Positions 1 to 9,865 of a stretch of 63,046 nt of DNA are shown here, one piece after another. The position numbers and the translations under genes are program-made. The number at the start of each line of letters is the position of its first letter. The stretch's first letter is position 1. Under the pieces are notes generated by a model, which had not been told where the DNA came from, did not search any database, and saw nothing but the letters and a program-made list of their open reading frames with translations. Origin of the DNA: Rhodospirillales bacterium (GTDB lineage: Bacteria; Pseudomonadota; Alphaproteobacteria; Rhodospirillales; Casp-alpha2); contig JAJFII010000025.1 of NCBI GenBank assembly GCA_021775095.1, positions 1 through 63,046 on the forward strand, given 5' to 3'.

Positions 1-327
1 TTGGAGGTAATTTTTATTGTCATCGCCGTCGGATCGACCGGCGATGCCCTTGTTCCTGCGGCGATTGGTGCGAGCGTGGCTCTCGTTCTCGTCGTCATTG
101 TCGGAATTGTCGTTCACCGGCCCCTCGCACAGGTACCGGAAAACACCTTGAAATTCACTGTTGGCGTTCTGTTGTCTGCCTTTGGCGTCTATTGGATTGG
201 TGAAGGTGCCGGGCTGCCGTGGCCCGGAGAAGATCTGGCGATAATCGGTCTCATCGCCGGATTTTTGATCACGGCACTTTTGGCTGTCCAGATCGCCCGT
301 CGATCTGCAATTTTGGAGGAAGTGTAA
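1..327 (+). CDS. COG4280-type integral membrane protein, C-terminal part
   Basis: The reading frame is already open at the first base, so this is probably the C-terminal part of a longer protein. The 108 visible residues form about four hydrophobic segments separated by short loops. The EVIFIVIAVG stretch near the start and the phrase PENTLKFTVGVLLSAFG resemble the predicted membrane protein family COG4280, for which no biochemical function is firmly known to me. The stop codon overlaps the ATG of the next gene (TAATG), so the two are translationally coupled. Family assignment is from memory of the motif pattern; the membrane character is seen directly. Confidence 0.6.
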   Translation: MEVIFIVIAVGSTGDALVPAAIGASVALVLVVIVGIVVHRPLAQVPENTLKFTVGVLLSAFGVYWIGEGAGLPWPGEDLAIIGLIAGFLITALLAVQIARRSAILEEV

Positions 328-533
328 TGAGTTGGATAAATGCTGCGCTAGGCGAGTTGTTTTCGCTGTTCGTTGATGATGTCTGGTTTTCGCTCGGCAT
401 CCTTGCATGGATTACTCTTGGCACCCTTCTATTGCCGAATTTGCCTGTCGATCACGGCTGGGATGCGCCGCTTTTATTCCTCGGTTGCGCAGTAATTTTT
501 GTCGTCAGCTCTTGGCGGACGGCCAGAGCCTGA
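327..533 (+). CDS. Small membrane protein coupled to the COG4280-type gene
   Basis: A 68-residue protein with two predicted membrane segments (about residues 18-37 and 46-62). I chose the ATG overlapping the upstream stop (TAATG); a frame-compatible start further upstream would lie inside the previous gene. GGAGGAAG precedes the start at a usable distance. I recognise no family. The coupling suggests it works with the upstream membrane protein, possibly as a small accessory subunit, but that is inference. Confidence 0.6.
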   Translation: MSWINAALGELFSLFVDDVWFSLGILAWITLGTLLLPNLPVDHGWDAPLLFLGCAVIFVVSSWRTARA

Positions 534-690
534 TTGCAAAATACCGGTAGTAGCAGGTCAATGACTTGGCCCGCCCTATAAAAGATGAGGGCCGCGCGCC
601 ATAGCATTTTATGGTCGTTTCAAACCCATATCCGGCAATCAGCGGCCAATAGGGATTTTCCAGATTGCTGGGCGATGGCAGGGTGATTGC

Positions 691-1653
691 GTGAAAACAC
701 CAAGATATGTAGGTCATAAGATAAACATGAACACCGCTGATAAAAAAAGGCTTCTTGACGCTTTTAATCAAAAAATGGAGACAATCAATGAGCAGGATAA
801 CCGGTATCTGCTACGTGGTAGATCCTACGAATGTTTAAGACCAGACTCTTACAGTACATCCTCTTGGGATCACTATTTTAAAGATTTGAGCTTCGGAAGT
901 TTTCGAAAGTATAACCGGGGTGATAAGTATGTTTCGCGCCGTCGGGTATGGCACTATTTGTTCAAGAATTTGAAGTTAATCGAACGTATCTTCAATCACC
1001 CGGCAACGAAAATGCGAATTCTTGATGTTGGATGTGCAAGCGGATATTTTCGGCGTTTCATCGAAGGAAACGCGTCGCCGAATGAGCGGAAATGTATTTA
1101 CTATTGGGGAATAGACGCGCGAGAGAAAGTATTAGAAAAGGCGGTGATGGCATCGGAAAACATTGAGTCCGGAGCCAAAGGAATTTTCTCACCGTCGGCG
1201 TATGTTCACCACGATGTTAAGGACGGGCTCCCATTTAAAGATAGGTACTTCGATGTCATCGTAAATTTTGAAATGATCAAATACTTGCCAATTCCCCAAG
1301 CGGCAGGGTTAATCTCTGAGTTTAGGAGGGTCATTCGAGATACCGGCCAGCTGTTTATGTCAACAGTCTCTGATTACGAATATTACAGGCACCGGCCGAA
1401 ATATGAAAACTTCGCGTTCACACTGTCTCCGCAGGATTTTAGTCAATTACTTGATGACAACAGGTTTCGTGTCCTTGATGTGTACGGATCCCAAAGTAAA
1501 TACAGTTTGATAGCCCCTTATGTAAAAGACGAACATCGTGAATTATTTGATCTATTTTTGAAATACCATCCCAGGGAATTGGTTGCAGCGATGTTTGCCC
1601 CGATGTATCCCGATAGATGTAACCAACTTACGTTCATGGCAATACCAAAATAG
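691..1653 (+). CDS. Class I SAM-dependent methyltransferase
   Basis: A 320-residue protein with the SAM-binding motif I (ILDVGCASG, residues 110-118), an acidic residue in the following strand (WGIDAR) and a motif-IV-like segment (FDVIVNFEMI), typical of the Methyltransf_11/25 fold. The substrate cannot be read from sequence. Starts are uncertain: GTG at 691 gives the longest frame, while ATG at 727 or 775 would also keep the catalytic domain intact. Base composition is clearly more AT-rich than the genes after 5.3 kb. It lies 95 bp upstream of a membrane phosphoglycerol-transferase-like gene on the same strand, so a role in modifying a surface glycan or lipid is possible but unproven. Confidence 0.8.
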   Translation: MKTPRYVGHKINMNTADKKRLLDAFNQKMETINEQDNRYLLRGRSYECLRPDSYSTSSWDHYFKDLSFGSFRKYNRGDKYVSRRRVWHYLFKNLKLIERIFNHPATKMRILDVGCASGYFRRFIEGNASPNERKCIYYWGIDAREKVLEKAVMASENIESGAKGIFSPSAYVHHDVKDGLPFKDRYFDVIVNFEMIKYLPIPQAAGLISEFRRVIRDTGQLFMSTVSDYEYYRHRPKYENFAFTLSPQDFSQLLDDNRFRVLDVYGSQSKYSLIAPYVKDEHRELFDLFLKYHPRELVAAMFAPMYPDRCNQLTFMAIPK

Positions 1654-1748
1654 TATTTTCACTTTTTGGTTAACTCTCAGTTCTCGGCATCCTATCGCCT
1701 TCGAATAACGTCGAGATAAAGTTTTCGTCAACTCAGGATCTTCAATAT

Positions 1749-3659
1749 ATGTCACAAAGTAGCAAGCAAATACTCTGGGTCGCATCATGGTTTTTGCTGA
1801 TCTCCAATGCAACACGTCTAGGCTTGAGCCTCTTCAGCGGAGAGCCCTATATGGTAGGAGAATGGACACGAATATTTGTTATCGGCTTGATATTTGATAT
1901 CACCGTATTGCCGTGGCTGCTGCTGCCATGGGCGCTATATTCTGCGATTTTACCTGACCCTGGAAAACACAGTCAGGTTCAAAAATTAGAGAATATTTGG
2001 CGGATGATTTGGGGTGCCCTGTATCTGAGTTTTTTTGTCGTTATCGGGGTTGCCGAATTTACATTCTGGGCGGAGTTCGCCAGCCGCTTTGACTTTATTG
2101 CGGTCGATTACCTCGTCTATACCCACGAAGTTATGGGCAATATCCGTGAAAGTTATCCCGTAGCGCTTTGGTTATTGGTAATTTCAGGGAGCTGCTTAAC
2201 TGTCACATGGTTAACTTGGCCCGGTGCTGTAGATAGCCTCCGTTCAAGCCGGTCATTTCAATGGAAAAGCGTTCTCACGATTGGTCTAATAGGCGCGATG
2301 GGAGCCATGTTCGTAAATTTGGATATCGCCAAAATATCTTCCAATGTATACGTCCAGCAACTTTCCGGGAACGGTATCTACGCGCTTTTCAGCGCTTATC
2401 ACAACAATGAGCTGGAATATGATAAATATTATCCGACAAAGAACACAGCGGATCTCAATGAGAATATCAGAGACCTAGTTAAACAGACCAATTCGACTTT
2501 TGTATCTGCAGACGGGATAGAGCGACACGTCAGCGCTTATGGGCCACAGAAAAATGCAAATGTCATACTGGTATCAATTGAAAGCCTATCAGCGGATTAT
2601 CTTGGGGTTTTTGGGAATACTTTGGGAATTACGCCAGAATTGGATAAACTGGCGAAACAGGGACTACTGTTTACGAATATATTTGCGACAGGAACCAGAA
2701 CCGTGCGGGGGCTGGAAGCCTTGTCCATTGGCACGCCGCCAACACCCGGGCAGAGTATTGTGCGACGACCGAAAAATAACGGGCTGGAAAACCTCGGTGA
2801 AGAACTTAATGAAAACGGCTGGAAGCCCTACTGGATTTATGGCGGCTACGGTTTCTTTGACAACATGAACGCCTATTTTGGCGCCAACGAATATACAGTT
2901 GTCGACCGCACCGATGTGGAAGAAGAAGGATTAACGGTTCACGGCGAAAACATTTGGGGAATAGCGGACGAGGATCTTTATACCCTGGCCATGATAAAAA
3001 TGGATCGGGAATTCGCCAAGGGAAACCGTTTTTTCGCCCACGTCATGACAACGTCAAATCATCGCCCTTATACCTTCCCAGAAAACCGCATCGATTTGCC
3101 GCAAAACTATCGGGAAGGAGCTGTCAAATATACGGACTGGGCAATTGGCGATTTTATCCGCCGCAGCTCGACCAAACCTTGGTTTGATAACACGTTATTC
3201 ATTTTTGTATCAGATCACACCGCCAAGGCGGCCGGCAAGACGGACCTTCCCGTGTGGCGTTATCATATTCCCATGATTTGGTATGCGCCAAAACTGATGA
3301 ATCCAGGGATAATGGAACGGCTGATGAGCCAGGTTGATGTTGGCCCGAGCCTTTTGGGATGGTTGGGTGTGAACTACCAGAGCCGGTTCTTTGGCTATGA
3401 TATTTTTAACCTAGAACCTGGACGGGAGAGGGCCTTTATCAGTACCTATCAGAAACTGGGGTATTTGAAAGGCGGCAGGACGGTCGTTCTCGATGTTAAT
3501 AAAGCGCCTGAAGTCATCAGTGGACTTGCAATTGAGTCCGACGCTCCGAAGCAACCGAATGATAGTTTATTAATCAGCGAGGCAATTGCCTGGTACCAAT
3601 CTGCAAGCCAGTATTTCAGCTCAGGCTATCTTAAAGATTTTCCTGATGAGGACGATTGA
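1749..3659 (+). CDS. LtaS/OpgB-like membrane sulfatase-fold transferase
   Basis: A 636-residue protein with about five N-terminal membrane segments (residues 8-190), followed by a large periplasmic alkaline-phosphatase/sulfatase-fold domain. Visible catalytic elements are the metal-binding Glu in VSIESL (about 278), the nucleophile region GTRTVRGLEA (Thr about 318) and a late metal-ligand motif VSDHT. This is the architecture of phosphoglycerol transferases such as OpgB/MdoB and lipoteichoic acid synthases, which move phosphoglycerol or phosphoethanolamine groups onto periplasmic glycans. The exact donor and acceptor are unknown. It follows the methyltransferase with similar AT-rich composition, so both may belong to a surface-modification segment. 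Confidence 0.85.
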   Translation: MSQSSKQILWVASWFLLISNATRLGLSLFSGEPYMVGEWTRIFVIGLIFDITVLPWLLLPWALYSAILPDPGKHSQVQKLENIWRMIWGALYLSFFVVIGVAEFTFWAEFASRFDFIAVDYLVYTHEVMGNIRESYPVALWLLVISGSCLTVTWLTWPGAVDSLRSSRSFQWKSVLTIGLIGAMGAMFVNLDIAKISSNVYVQQLSGNGIYALFSAYHNNELEYDKYYPTKNTADLNENIRDLVKQTNSTFVSADGIERHVSAYGPQKNANVILVSIESLSADYLGVFGNTLGITPELDKLAKQGLLFTNIFATGTRTVRGLEALSIGTPPTPGQSIVRRPKNNGLENLGEELNENGWKPYWIYGGYGFFDNMNAYFGANEYTVVDRTDVEEEGLTVHGENIWGIADEDLYTLAMIKMDREFAKGNRFFAHVMTTSNHRPYTFPENRIDLPQNYREGAVKYTDWAIGDFIRRSSTKPWFDNTLFIFVSDHTAKAAGKTDLPVWRYHIPMIWYAPKLMNPGIMERLMSQVDVGPSLLGWLGVNYQSRFFGYDIFNLEPGRERAFISTYQKLGYLKGGRTVVLDVNKAPEVISGLAIESDAPKQPNDSLLISEAIAWYQSASQYFSSGYLKDFPDEDD

Positions 3660-4316
3660 AGTTGGACGTTTTTACCGTAAGCCGAATAATTTATGGCAAA
3701 CTGTGCAACAATGGTGGTCAAATAAAAACTCAATAATTACGTTAAGAGAAGACCATACCCAGCGTGACGCCGCCGCGAGGCAGAGAAGTGATCAACAGGG
3801 AAGCTGCCATGGCGGGTGGGAAATGCCCCCAGATACCCACCTGCCTAAGCAACGGCTAGCCCCAAACAGACGATTCTGCAACCGAGCCTTCGAAGAGGAC
3901 GCGTTAATGATAATAAACAATGCCAAATTTAACGGGAAAACGGATCAAGGACGATCCTGATTTGATAATCGCTCATCCGCCGGATATTTAATTTTGAAGG
4001 CAAACGGAATGGTATCTCATCAAAACTTTGAATGGTATGATATCGGGCAACTTGATTATGGGTAATATTTAATTTTATCGAATCTGTGTAAAAATCCTAA
4101 AGACAGATTTATTCCGACGAGAAATATTCTTAATTCTAATGACTCTGAGGTAATTGATTCGAATAATTCAGAGCCGAATAAAAACAATGTGACGCAGAGG
4201 ACGGGAACTATGCTGGAAATCAAAAAAAAGCAAAACGATTGCGCCGGAATTGCGGATCGAGAACTCACGGATGTCCTTGCTCCTATAGTATCTTTTTAAA
4301 CAGCCGTGGCTGGCTT
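3660..4316. other. Gene-poor stretch
   Basis: No convincing protein gene lies in these roughly 650 bases. It begins with AT-rich DNA, passes through a GC-rich structured block (about 3750-3910, see the hairpin entry) and ends in AT-rich DNA. Short open frames occur on both strands, including a 29-codon plus-strand frame at 4210-4299 with a GGACGGGAACT stretch before its ATG, but none resembles a known protein. Next to a decayed transposase at 4853-5275, this looks like an insertion-prone or eroded region. Confidence 0.5.
3811..3845. other. Strong hairpin inside a GC-rich structured block
   Basis: The ten bases 3811-3820 (GGCGGGTGGG) pair with 3836-3845 (CCCACCTGCC) with one G-U pair and a 15-base loop that contains GCCCCC. 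The surrounding block 3750-3910 is much richer in G and C than its flanks. There is no T-run directly after the stem, so a plain intrinsic terminator is unlikely. It could be part of a structured RNA or a mobile-element remnant; strand and function are unknown. Confidence 0.35.
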
Positions 4317-4784
4317 CTATCCACCTATTGGCCGAGCAACACCGATGCCAAATTCATAGACCAGCTGCCCTCCAAAATAGGCGGTGGTGATGATTAGCAG
4401 TACGATTGCGATCTCGACAATCGCAATACCGAATGCAAGCCCTCTGTCGAGTGATATCCTTCGCCACCATGCGGCTGCGCGCATTATGGACCAAACGATA
4501 ATTGTCGCCGCCGTAACTGTTCCCAACTCCTCGTGCAACTCAAGCTGAGCGGGCGGTGTACCCGCAGCTATCGCAACGTCCAGGGCAATTTCTCCCAAGA
4601 AGGAAGCGACCACTGCAGACAATCCCGCTAGTGCGGCGATGCCTGCGGAAACATTTGCCACCGCGCTGCGCCCGCCGATCTCTAGTCCCCGAGCAAGAAC
4701 CACTATATCAAAGGCGGCAAGCAAGAGGACGAATACTATCGGAAAATGGACCGCCAACGGGTGGAATTGTTCAACTGGCAACAT
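4317..4784 (-). CDS. DUF2231 family membrane protein
   Basis: A 155-residue protein with four hydrophobic segments. It opens with the family-typical histidine-containing phrase FHPLAVHFPIV, and a second conserved His-Glu pair occurs in LHEELG. The DUF2231 family (COG4244) comprises small four-helix membrane proteins, some thought to bind heme, but no enzymatic function is established. GAGGA lies nine bases before the ATG, which supports this start. It stands alone between the gene-poor stretch and a transposase remnant. Confidence 0.8.
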   Translation of the reverse strand: MLPVEQFHPLAVHFPIVFVLLLAAFDIVVLARGLEIGGRSAVANVSAGIAALAGLSAVVASFLGEIALDVAIAAGTPPAQLELHEELGTVTAATIIVWSIMRAAAWWRRISLDRGLAFGIAIVEIAIVLLIITTAYFGGQLVYEFGIGVARPIGG

Positions 4785-4852
4785 TCTGATTTATCCTCAT
4801 GATAATGTTATTCGGTATACTTTGTCTTCGTCGCAAATTGCATTTTAAGGGT

Positions 4853-5275
4853 TCACCAGATCTGAGCCTCGGAAATGGTTTCGGCGGATATGGATTGAAT
4901 ATAGGCCATCGGCGTCCCGCTACCTAAGTTTTTGTGTGGCCGATAGGGGTTATATTTGACATGTGTCTTTTTGAACCCGAAGCGCATTGCCCCGATGGAG
5001 CCGGCGAGGGGGTCGGGGCAATAGTAGAATTCCTTCTTGAAGATTCGGTTTCGGCGCTCGACGCCACCGTTATATTTAGGCTGGCTGGGCGGCAGGACGA
5101 TGAGCGGGAGGTTCAGGCCCTGATAGGCTTGCGCGAACTCGGCCATGAATGCGGAACCGCCATCCACTAGAATCGATTTAACGATGAAGGGAGCCTTCTC
5201 GATCAAATCCAAAAGAAAGCGCTTTGCCGACGAAGCCCTAACGTGGGAAGGCGCGCTTATCTTATGATTTTTGGC
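4853..5275 (-). pseudogene. IS481-type transposase remnant (C-terminal half of integrase core)
   Basis: The frame is open from 5275 to 4853 and encodes roughly 140 residues of an rve/DDE integrase core. It shows the second catalytic Asp in VDGGSAF and the catalytic Glu in GGVERRNRIFKKEF, plus the RPHKNLG ending typical of IS481/IS3-like transposases. The helix-turn-helix N-terminus and the first catalytic Asp are missing, and the frame is closed upstream by a stop at 5276-5278 within a short tandem repeat. It is therefore a 5'-truncated, inactive remnant. No terminal inverted repeats were found by eye. Confidence 0.85.
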
Positions 5276-5286
5276 TTATGATTTTT
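5261..5286. repeat. Short tandem repeat at the truncated end of the transposase
   Basis: CTTATGATTTTT occurs at 5261-5272 and again at 5275-5286, separated by GG. It marks the point where the transposase homology ends and may be a deletion scar or replication-slippage product. Confidence 0.7.
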
Positions 5287-5390
5287 GTGATTTTTCTGCG
5301 AAGATAAACCGCTGCGGGGCATGCAAGCTCCCGTCAGCGCCGGCCCCACTGACGCTGACGGCTATGAACTCAGGTAACCGGTTTCCCGGC

Positions 5391-8279
5391 CTACTCGGCC
5401 GCTTCGCGGTATTCCTCAATGGCGGGGCAGGTGCAGACCAGGTGGCGGTCGCCGTAGACATTGTCGACCCGGCCAACCGGTGACCAGTATTTGGTTTTGC
5501 GCAGGCTTTCCACCGGATAGGCGGCAATCGCGCGGCTGTAGGGATGGTTCCACTGATCATCGGCGATCACACTGGCCGTATGGGGCGCGTTATGTAAGGG
5601 GTTGTCGTCGGCCGGCCATTCGCCGGACTGCACCCGTTTGGCTTCGTCGGCGATGGCAATCATCGCGTCGGCAAAACGGTCAAGTTCTTCCTTGGTTTCC
5701 GACTCCGTCGGTTCAACCATTAACGTGCCGGGCACCGGCCATGACATGGTTGGTGCATGGAACCCATAATCAACCAGCCGTTTGGCAATGTCGTCCACGG
5801 AAATACCGGCGTCGTCCTTCAGGGGACGGGTATCGAGAATGCATTCGTGGGCAACCAGACCGCCCAGACCGGTGTACAAAACGTTGTAATGGCCAGCCAA
5901 CCGGCGGGCCAGATAGTTGGCGTTGAGGATCGCCACCTGCGAGGCTTTGGTCAGGCCCTGGCCGCCCATCATGCGGATGTAACTCCAGGATATAGGCAGG
6001 ATACTGGCCGAACCCCAAGGGGCGGCGGAAATCGCACCAATGCCATCTTTCGGTCCGGCCTCGGGAACCACCGGATGGTTCGGTAAAAACGGCGCCAAAT
6101 GGGCCGCCACACCAATGGGTCCGACACCGGGACCGCCACCGCCATGGGGAATGCAAAAGGTTTTATGCAAATTCAGGTGGGAAACGTCGCCGCCGAATTG
6201 TCCCGGTTTGCAGATGCCGACCATGGCCTGCAGATTGGCACCATCGACATACACCTGGCCGCCGTTGGCGTGAATGATGTCGCATATTTCACGGATCGAC
6301 AGTTCGAACACCCCGTGGGTCGACGGATAGGTGACCATCAGGGCGGCCAGATTGTCGGCATGCTGTTCGGCTTTGGCCGTCAAATCAGCCATATCGATGT
6401 TGCCATCGTGATCACAGTCAACCACCACCACCTGCATGCCGGCCATGGTCGCGCTGGCCGGGTTGGTGCCAGGGGCGGACGACGGGATGATGCACATGTT
6501 GCGGTTCTGATCACCCCGGGACTGGTGGTATTTTTTGATGCACAAAAGGCCGGCAAACTCGCCCTGGCTGCCGGCATTCGGCTGCAGGGAAACCGCCGCG
6601 TATCCGGTGATTTCGACCAGCATTTCCTCCAGCTGTTTGATCAGTTCCAGCAGGCCCCGGGCCTGGTCGAGCGGCGCGAACGGGTGGATGCCGCCAAACT
6701 CCTTCCAGGTGACGGGAATCATTTCCGTCGCCGCGTTGAGTTTCATGGTGCACGAACCCAAGGGGATCATCGCCCGGTTGAGGGCCAGGTCCCGGTCTTC
6801 CAGCATGCGCAAATAACGCATCATGCCGGTTTCCGAATGGTGGCTGTTAAATACCGGATGGGTCAGAATCTCCGAGGTCCGGAGCAACTCTTGCGGGATC
6901 GCCACGTCCGTTTGCTGATCCAGTAGACCCACATCCAGCTCGATTTCCGATTGCCCCGAGACCACGTGCCAGAGGCCCTGAATGTCGTCACGGGTTGTCG
7001 TTTCATCGCACGATATGCCGACCCGGCCGTGCTCCATGATCCGTAAGTTCATGCCCGCCTTGCGGGCCCGGGCGTGAACCGCAGCCGCATCGGCACCGAC
7101 GTTCAAGGTCAGGGTATCGAAGAAGGCAGGGGTTTCCACATCGATGTTGAGCTGTTTCAGGCCGGACGCCAGGATGGCGGTCAGGCGGTGGGTTCGTTCG
7201 GCGATGGTTCTGAGCCCGTGGGGGCCATGGTAAGTGGCGTAAAAACCGGCAATATTGGCGAGCAGTACCTGCGCCGTACAAATGTTCGACGTGGCTTTCT
7301 CGCGGCGGATATGTTGTTCACGGGTTTGCAGGGCCAGACGCATGGCCGGGTTGCCCTGGGCATCGATGCTGACACCGATCAAACGACCGGGAATGGCCCG
7401 TTTAAACGCTTCTTTTGTCGCCATATAACCGGCGTGTGGGCCGCCGTAGCCCATGGGGACACCAAACCGTTGGGCCGAACCGACGGCCACATCGGCCCCC
7501 CATTCACCGGGCGGTGCCAGCATCACCAGGCTCAACAAATCTGCACAGACCGTGACCAGGGCATTGGTTGTATGAATTTTCTCAACCAATTGACGGTAGT
7601 CGGGGATCGATCCATCGGTTGCCGGATATTGCAGGACAACTCCGAACACCTGATCCGGGTGTAATTCGGTTTCAGGGTCGCCGACCTGAACCGTATATCC
7701 CATCGGTTCAGCCCGGGTTTCGATAATTGCAATGGTTTGCGGATGACAGTTTTTGGCAACAAAAATCGTTTCACTTTTGGCTTTGCTCATGCGTTTCATC
7801 AACGTCATGGCTTCCGCCGCCGCCGTTGCTTCATCCAGCATCGAGGCGTTTGACAGTTCCATACCCGTAAGATCAACGATCATCTGCTGGAAATTTAACA
7901 GGGCTTCCATGCGGCCCTGGGAAATTTCCGCCTGATAGGGGGTGTAGGCCGTATACCAGCCGGGGTTTTCCAGCACGTTGCGCAGGATGACCGAAGGAAT
8001 ATGGGTGTCGTGATACCCCATGCCGATGAATGATTTAAAAACGCTGTTTTTGGCCGCCAGGTCGGCGATTTCGGCCAATACATCGGCCTCGGTTATGGGC
8101 GGTGTGGTCAGCGGTTGATCACTGCGGATCGGACCTGGCACCCCCTTGTCGACCATTTCGTCCAGGGACCCCATACCAATGTAGGAGAGCATTTCCGTCA
8201 CATCGGAAGCGCTCGGGCCAATATGGCGGTCGACAAACTCGTCGGCGCGCTCCAAATCATTCAACGATTGTTTTGTCAT
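5391..8279 (-). CDS. gcvP: Glycine dehydrogenase (aminomethyl-transferring), P-protein
   Basis: A 962-residue full-length homodimer-type P-protein of the glycine cleavage system. It decarboxylates glycine with pyridoxal phosphate and passes the aminomethyl group to lipoylated GcvH. The PLP lysine lies in HLNLHKTF (Lys about 706), followed by the glycine-rich [12 protein letters not shown] loop. Its ATG overlaps the stop of gcvH by four bases (ATGA), showing translational coupling. It is the last gene of the gcvT-gcvH-gcvP operon, and expression is expected to follow the glycine riboswitch upstream of gcvT. Confidence 0.98.
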   Translation of the reverse strand: MTKQSLNDLERADEFVDRHIGPSASDVTEMLSYIGMGSLDEMVDKGVPGPIRSDQPLTTPPITEADVLAEIADLAAKNSVFKSFIGMGYHDTHIPSVILRNVLENPGWYTAYTPYQAEISQGRMEALLNFQQMIVDLTGMELSNASMLDEATAAAEAMTLMKRMSKAKSETIFVAKNCHPQTIAIIETRAEPMGYTVQVGDPETELHPDQVFGVVLQYPATDGSIPDYRQLVEKIHTTNALVTVCADLLSLVMLAPPGEWGADVAVGSAQRFGVPMGYGGPHAGYMATKEAFKRAIPGRLIGVSIDAQGNPAMRLALQTREQHIRREKATSNICTAQVLLANIAGFYATYHGPHGLRTIAERTHRLTAILASGLKQLNIDVETPAFFDTLTLNVGADAAAVHARARKAGMNLRIMEHGRVGISCDETTTRDDIQGLWHVVSGQSEIELDVGLLDQQTDVAIPQELLRTSEILTHPVFNSHHSETGMMRYLRMLEDRDLALNRAMIPLGSCTMKLNAATEMIPVTWKEFGGIHPFAPLDQARGLLELIKQLEEMLVEITGYAAVSLQPNAGSQGEFAGLLCIKKYHQSRGDQNRNMCIIPSSAPGTNPASATMAGMQVVVVDCDHDGNIDMADLTAKAEQHADNLAALMVTYPSTHGVFELSIREICDIIHANGGQVYVDGANLQAMVGICKPGQFGGDVSHLNLHKTFCIPHGGGGPGVGPIGVAAHLAPFLPNHPVVPEAGPKDGIGAISAAPWGSASILPISWSYIRMMGGQGLTKASQVAILNANYLARRLAGHYNVLYTGLGGLVAHECILDTRPLKDDAGISVDDIAKRLVDYGFHAPTMSWPVPGTLMVEPTESETKEELDRFADAMIAIADEAKRVQSGEWPADDNPLHNAPHTASVIADDQWNHPYSRAIAAYPVESLRKTKYWSPVGRVDNVYGDRHLVCTCPAIEEYREAAE

Positions 8280-8653
8280 CCATCCAAACTTTCACAGTGC
8301 GCTTTGTAGGCGGCTTCATCCATTAATCCGTCAATTTCGCCGGGGTCGGTGAGTTTGACTTTAAACATCCAGCCGTCGCCGGTGGGGTCGGTGTTGACGG
8401 TATTTGGCGTGGTTTCCAGGGCGTCGTTGATTTCAACGACTTCGCCGGATACAGGGGTAATAATGTCGCTTGCGGCTTTTACCGATTCGACAACGCCGGT
8501 TTCGTCGCCTTGATTGATCTCGCTGCCGACATCCGGCGCTTCGACAAAAACGATATCGCCCAGAGCCTTTTGCGCGTAGTCGGTTATCCCCACCGTCGCC
8601 ACGTCACCGTCAATGGTGACCCACTCGTGTTCTTCACTGTATTTCATTGTCAT
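8276..8653 (-). CDS. gcvH: Glycine cleavage system H protein
   Basis: A 125-residue lipoyl carrier that shuttles the aminomethyl and reducing groups between the P, T and L proteins. The lipoyl-lysine sits in ESVKAASD (Lys 59) on the expected hairpin of the biotinyl/lipoyl fold. Size and motif are normal for the family. It lies 25 bases after gcvT and overlaps gcvP by four bases, consistent with one polycistronic message. Confidence 0.98.
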   Translation of the reverse strand: MTMKYSEEHEWVTIDGDVATVGITDYAQKALGDIVFVEAPDVGSEINQGDETGVVESVKAASDIITPVSGEVVEINDALETTPNTVNTDPTGDGWMFKVKLTDPGEIDGLMDEAAYKAHCESLDG

Positions 8654-8678
8654 TAAACTCTCCTGTTGGGTTTAGGAA

Positions 8679-9785
8679 CTATCCGGCGTAATACCGGTGA
8701 GGTGTGAACGGTAATTTAGCGGTTTTGGCGGGCATCGCTTTGCCCCGAACCATTAACTGGACCGGTGTTTCCGGCTTGAAAAAAGCCGTTTTAACATATC
8801 CCATGGCGACCGGCCCGCCCACCGTTGGACCAAAACCGCCACTGGTTATAACGCCGATGGCATTGCCGTCCATATCGGTTATTTCGGTGCCGGCACGGGC
8901 GGGTGCCCGACCGTCGGGTTGAATGCCGACGCGTTTGCGTAAAGGTTTGTTTACAATTTGATCAAGGATTATCCGGTCGCCGGGAAAACCACCGGTTTCG
9001 CGGCGGCTTTTGCCAATGACCCAGGTCAGCGTCGCTTCGACCGGTGTTGTGGTGGTGTCGATATCGTTGCCATAGAGGCACAGCCCCGCTTCCAGGCGCA
9101 GCGAATCCCGTGCCCCCAATCCAGCTAAAATCACTTCCTCTTCGCCCAGCAACAATTGCGCAAAGTCCTCGGCGGCCTCGGCGGGCAGGGAAATTTCATA
9201 ACCATCTTCGCCGGTGTATCCAGAGCGGGTAATCAGGCAGGCCACACCGTTAATGTGAATTTCGGCGATGCTCATAAAGGTCATATGTTGCACGGCCGGT
9301 GAATAGCGGGTTAACACGGTAGCGGCTTTTGGACCCTGCAATGCAATAAGAGCACGGTCGGTTAATTCTTCGATTTCGATGTGAGCGCCAATGCGTTGGC
9401 GAATGTAGGCAATGTCCTCGACCTTGCAGGCCGCATTGACGACCAGATAAAGATCATCACCCAAACGAGATATCATCAGGTCATCGCGAATGCCGCCGGC
9501 GTCGTTGGTCAACAGCGTGTAACGGGTGCCATGATTGGCGAGTCCGGCAATATCACCGGGAACGAGAGATTCCATGGCATCAACAACGCCGTCTCCGCGC
9601 AGCATGACCTGACCCATGTGTGATACATCAAACAGCGATGCGGCTTCGCGGGTGTGTTGATGTTCCTTAAGAACGCCAAGCGGATAACTCACGGGCATAT
9701 CATAACCGGCGAAGGCCGCCATTTTGGCACCTTGCTGGCGATGTAAGGCATCCAGTGGCGTTACCAATAATTGCGTGTCTGACAT
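8679..9785 (-). CDS. gcvT: Aminomethyltransferase, glycine cleavage T protein
   Basis: A 368-residue T-protein that releases ammonia from the H-protein intermediate and transfers the methylene group to tetrahydrofolate. The frame can be read about 40 codons further upstream, but that part runs into the riboswitch region. The ATG at 9785 is preceded by GAGGGGAAC at good spacing and starts MSDTQLLVTPLDALH, as in homologues. Typical segments FDVSHMGQ and SGYTGEDGYE are present. First gene of the operon, directly controlled by the riboswitch. Confidence 0.97.
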   Translation of the reverse strand: MSDTQLLVTPLDALHRQQGAKMAAFAGYDMPVSYPLGVLKEHQHTREAASLFDVSHMGQVMLRGDGVVDAMESLVPGDIAGLANHGTRYTLLTNDAGGIRDDLMISRLGDDLYLVVNAACKVEDIAYIRQRIGAHIEIEELTDRALIALQGPKAATVLTRYSPAVQHMTFMSIAEIHINGVACLITRSGYTGEDGYEISLPAEAAEDFAQLLLGEEEVILAGLGARDSLRLEAGLCLYGNDIDTTTTPVEATLTWVIGKSRRETGGFPGDRIILDQIVNKPLRKRVGIQPDGRAPARAGTEITDMDGNAIGVITSGGFGPTVGGPVAMGYVKTAFFKPETPVQLMVRGKAMPAKTAKLPFTPHRYYAG

Positions 9786-9831
9786 TTTGTTCCCCTCTAA
9801 CAGATTAAGGTCGACCTCACCAATCCACATG

Positions 9832-9848
9832 CCACAGCAACCCTGTGG
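9832..9848 (-). other. Hairpin between glycine aptamers and gcvT
   Basis: A six-base-pair stem CCACAG/CTGTGG with a five-base loop lies between the second aptamer and the gcvT ribosome-binding site. It has no T-run. It may belong to the expression platform of the riboswitch, but the mode of control cannot be decided by eye. Confidence 0.4.
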
Positions 9849-9865
9849 CCTTCGATTGAAAGGCG

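Noticed and set aside
3790-3845. Cobalamin riboswitch, because AACAGGGAA and GCCCCC occur in order
   Set aside because: The B12-box core GCAACTGT and the following conserved stem are missing, and no cobalamin gene follows.
3586-3960. 124-residue plus-strand frame overlapping the end of the sulfatase-fold gene
   Set aside because: Starts inside the upstream gene in another frame and runs through the GC-rich structured block; looks like a chance frame.
4056-4268. 70-residue minus-strand frame in the gene-poor stretch
   Set aside because: Phe/Leu-rich composition from AT-rich DNA, no convincing ribosome-binding site, no family resemblance.
4210-4299. 29-codon plus-strand frame after GGACGGGAACT
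   Set aside because: Too short and without recognisable features; mentioned only within the gene-poor stretch.
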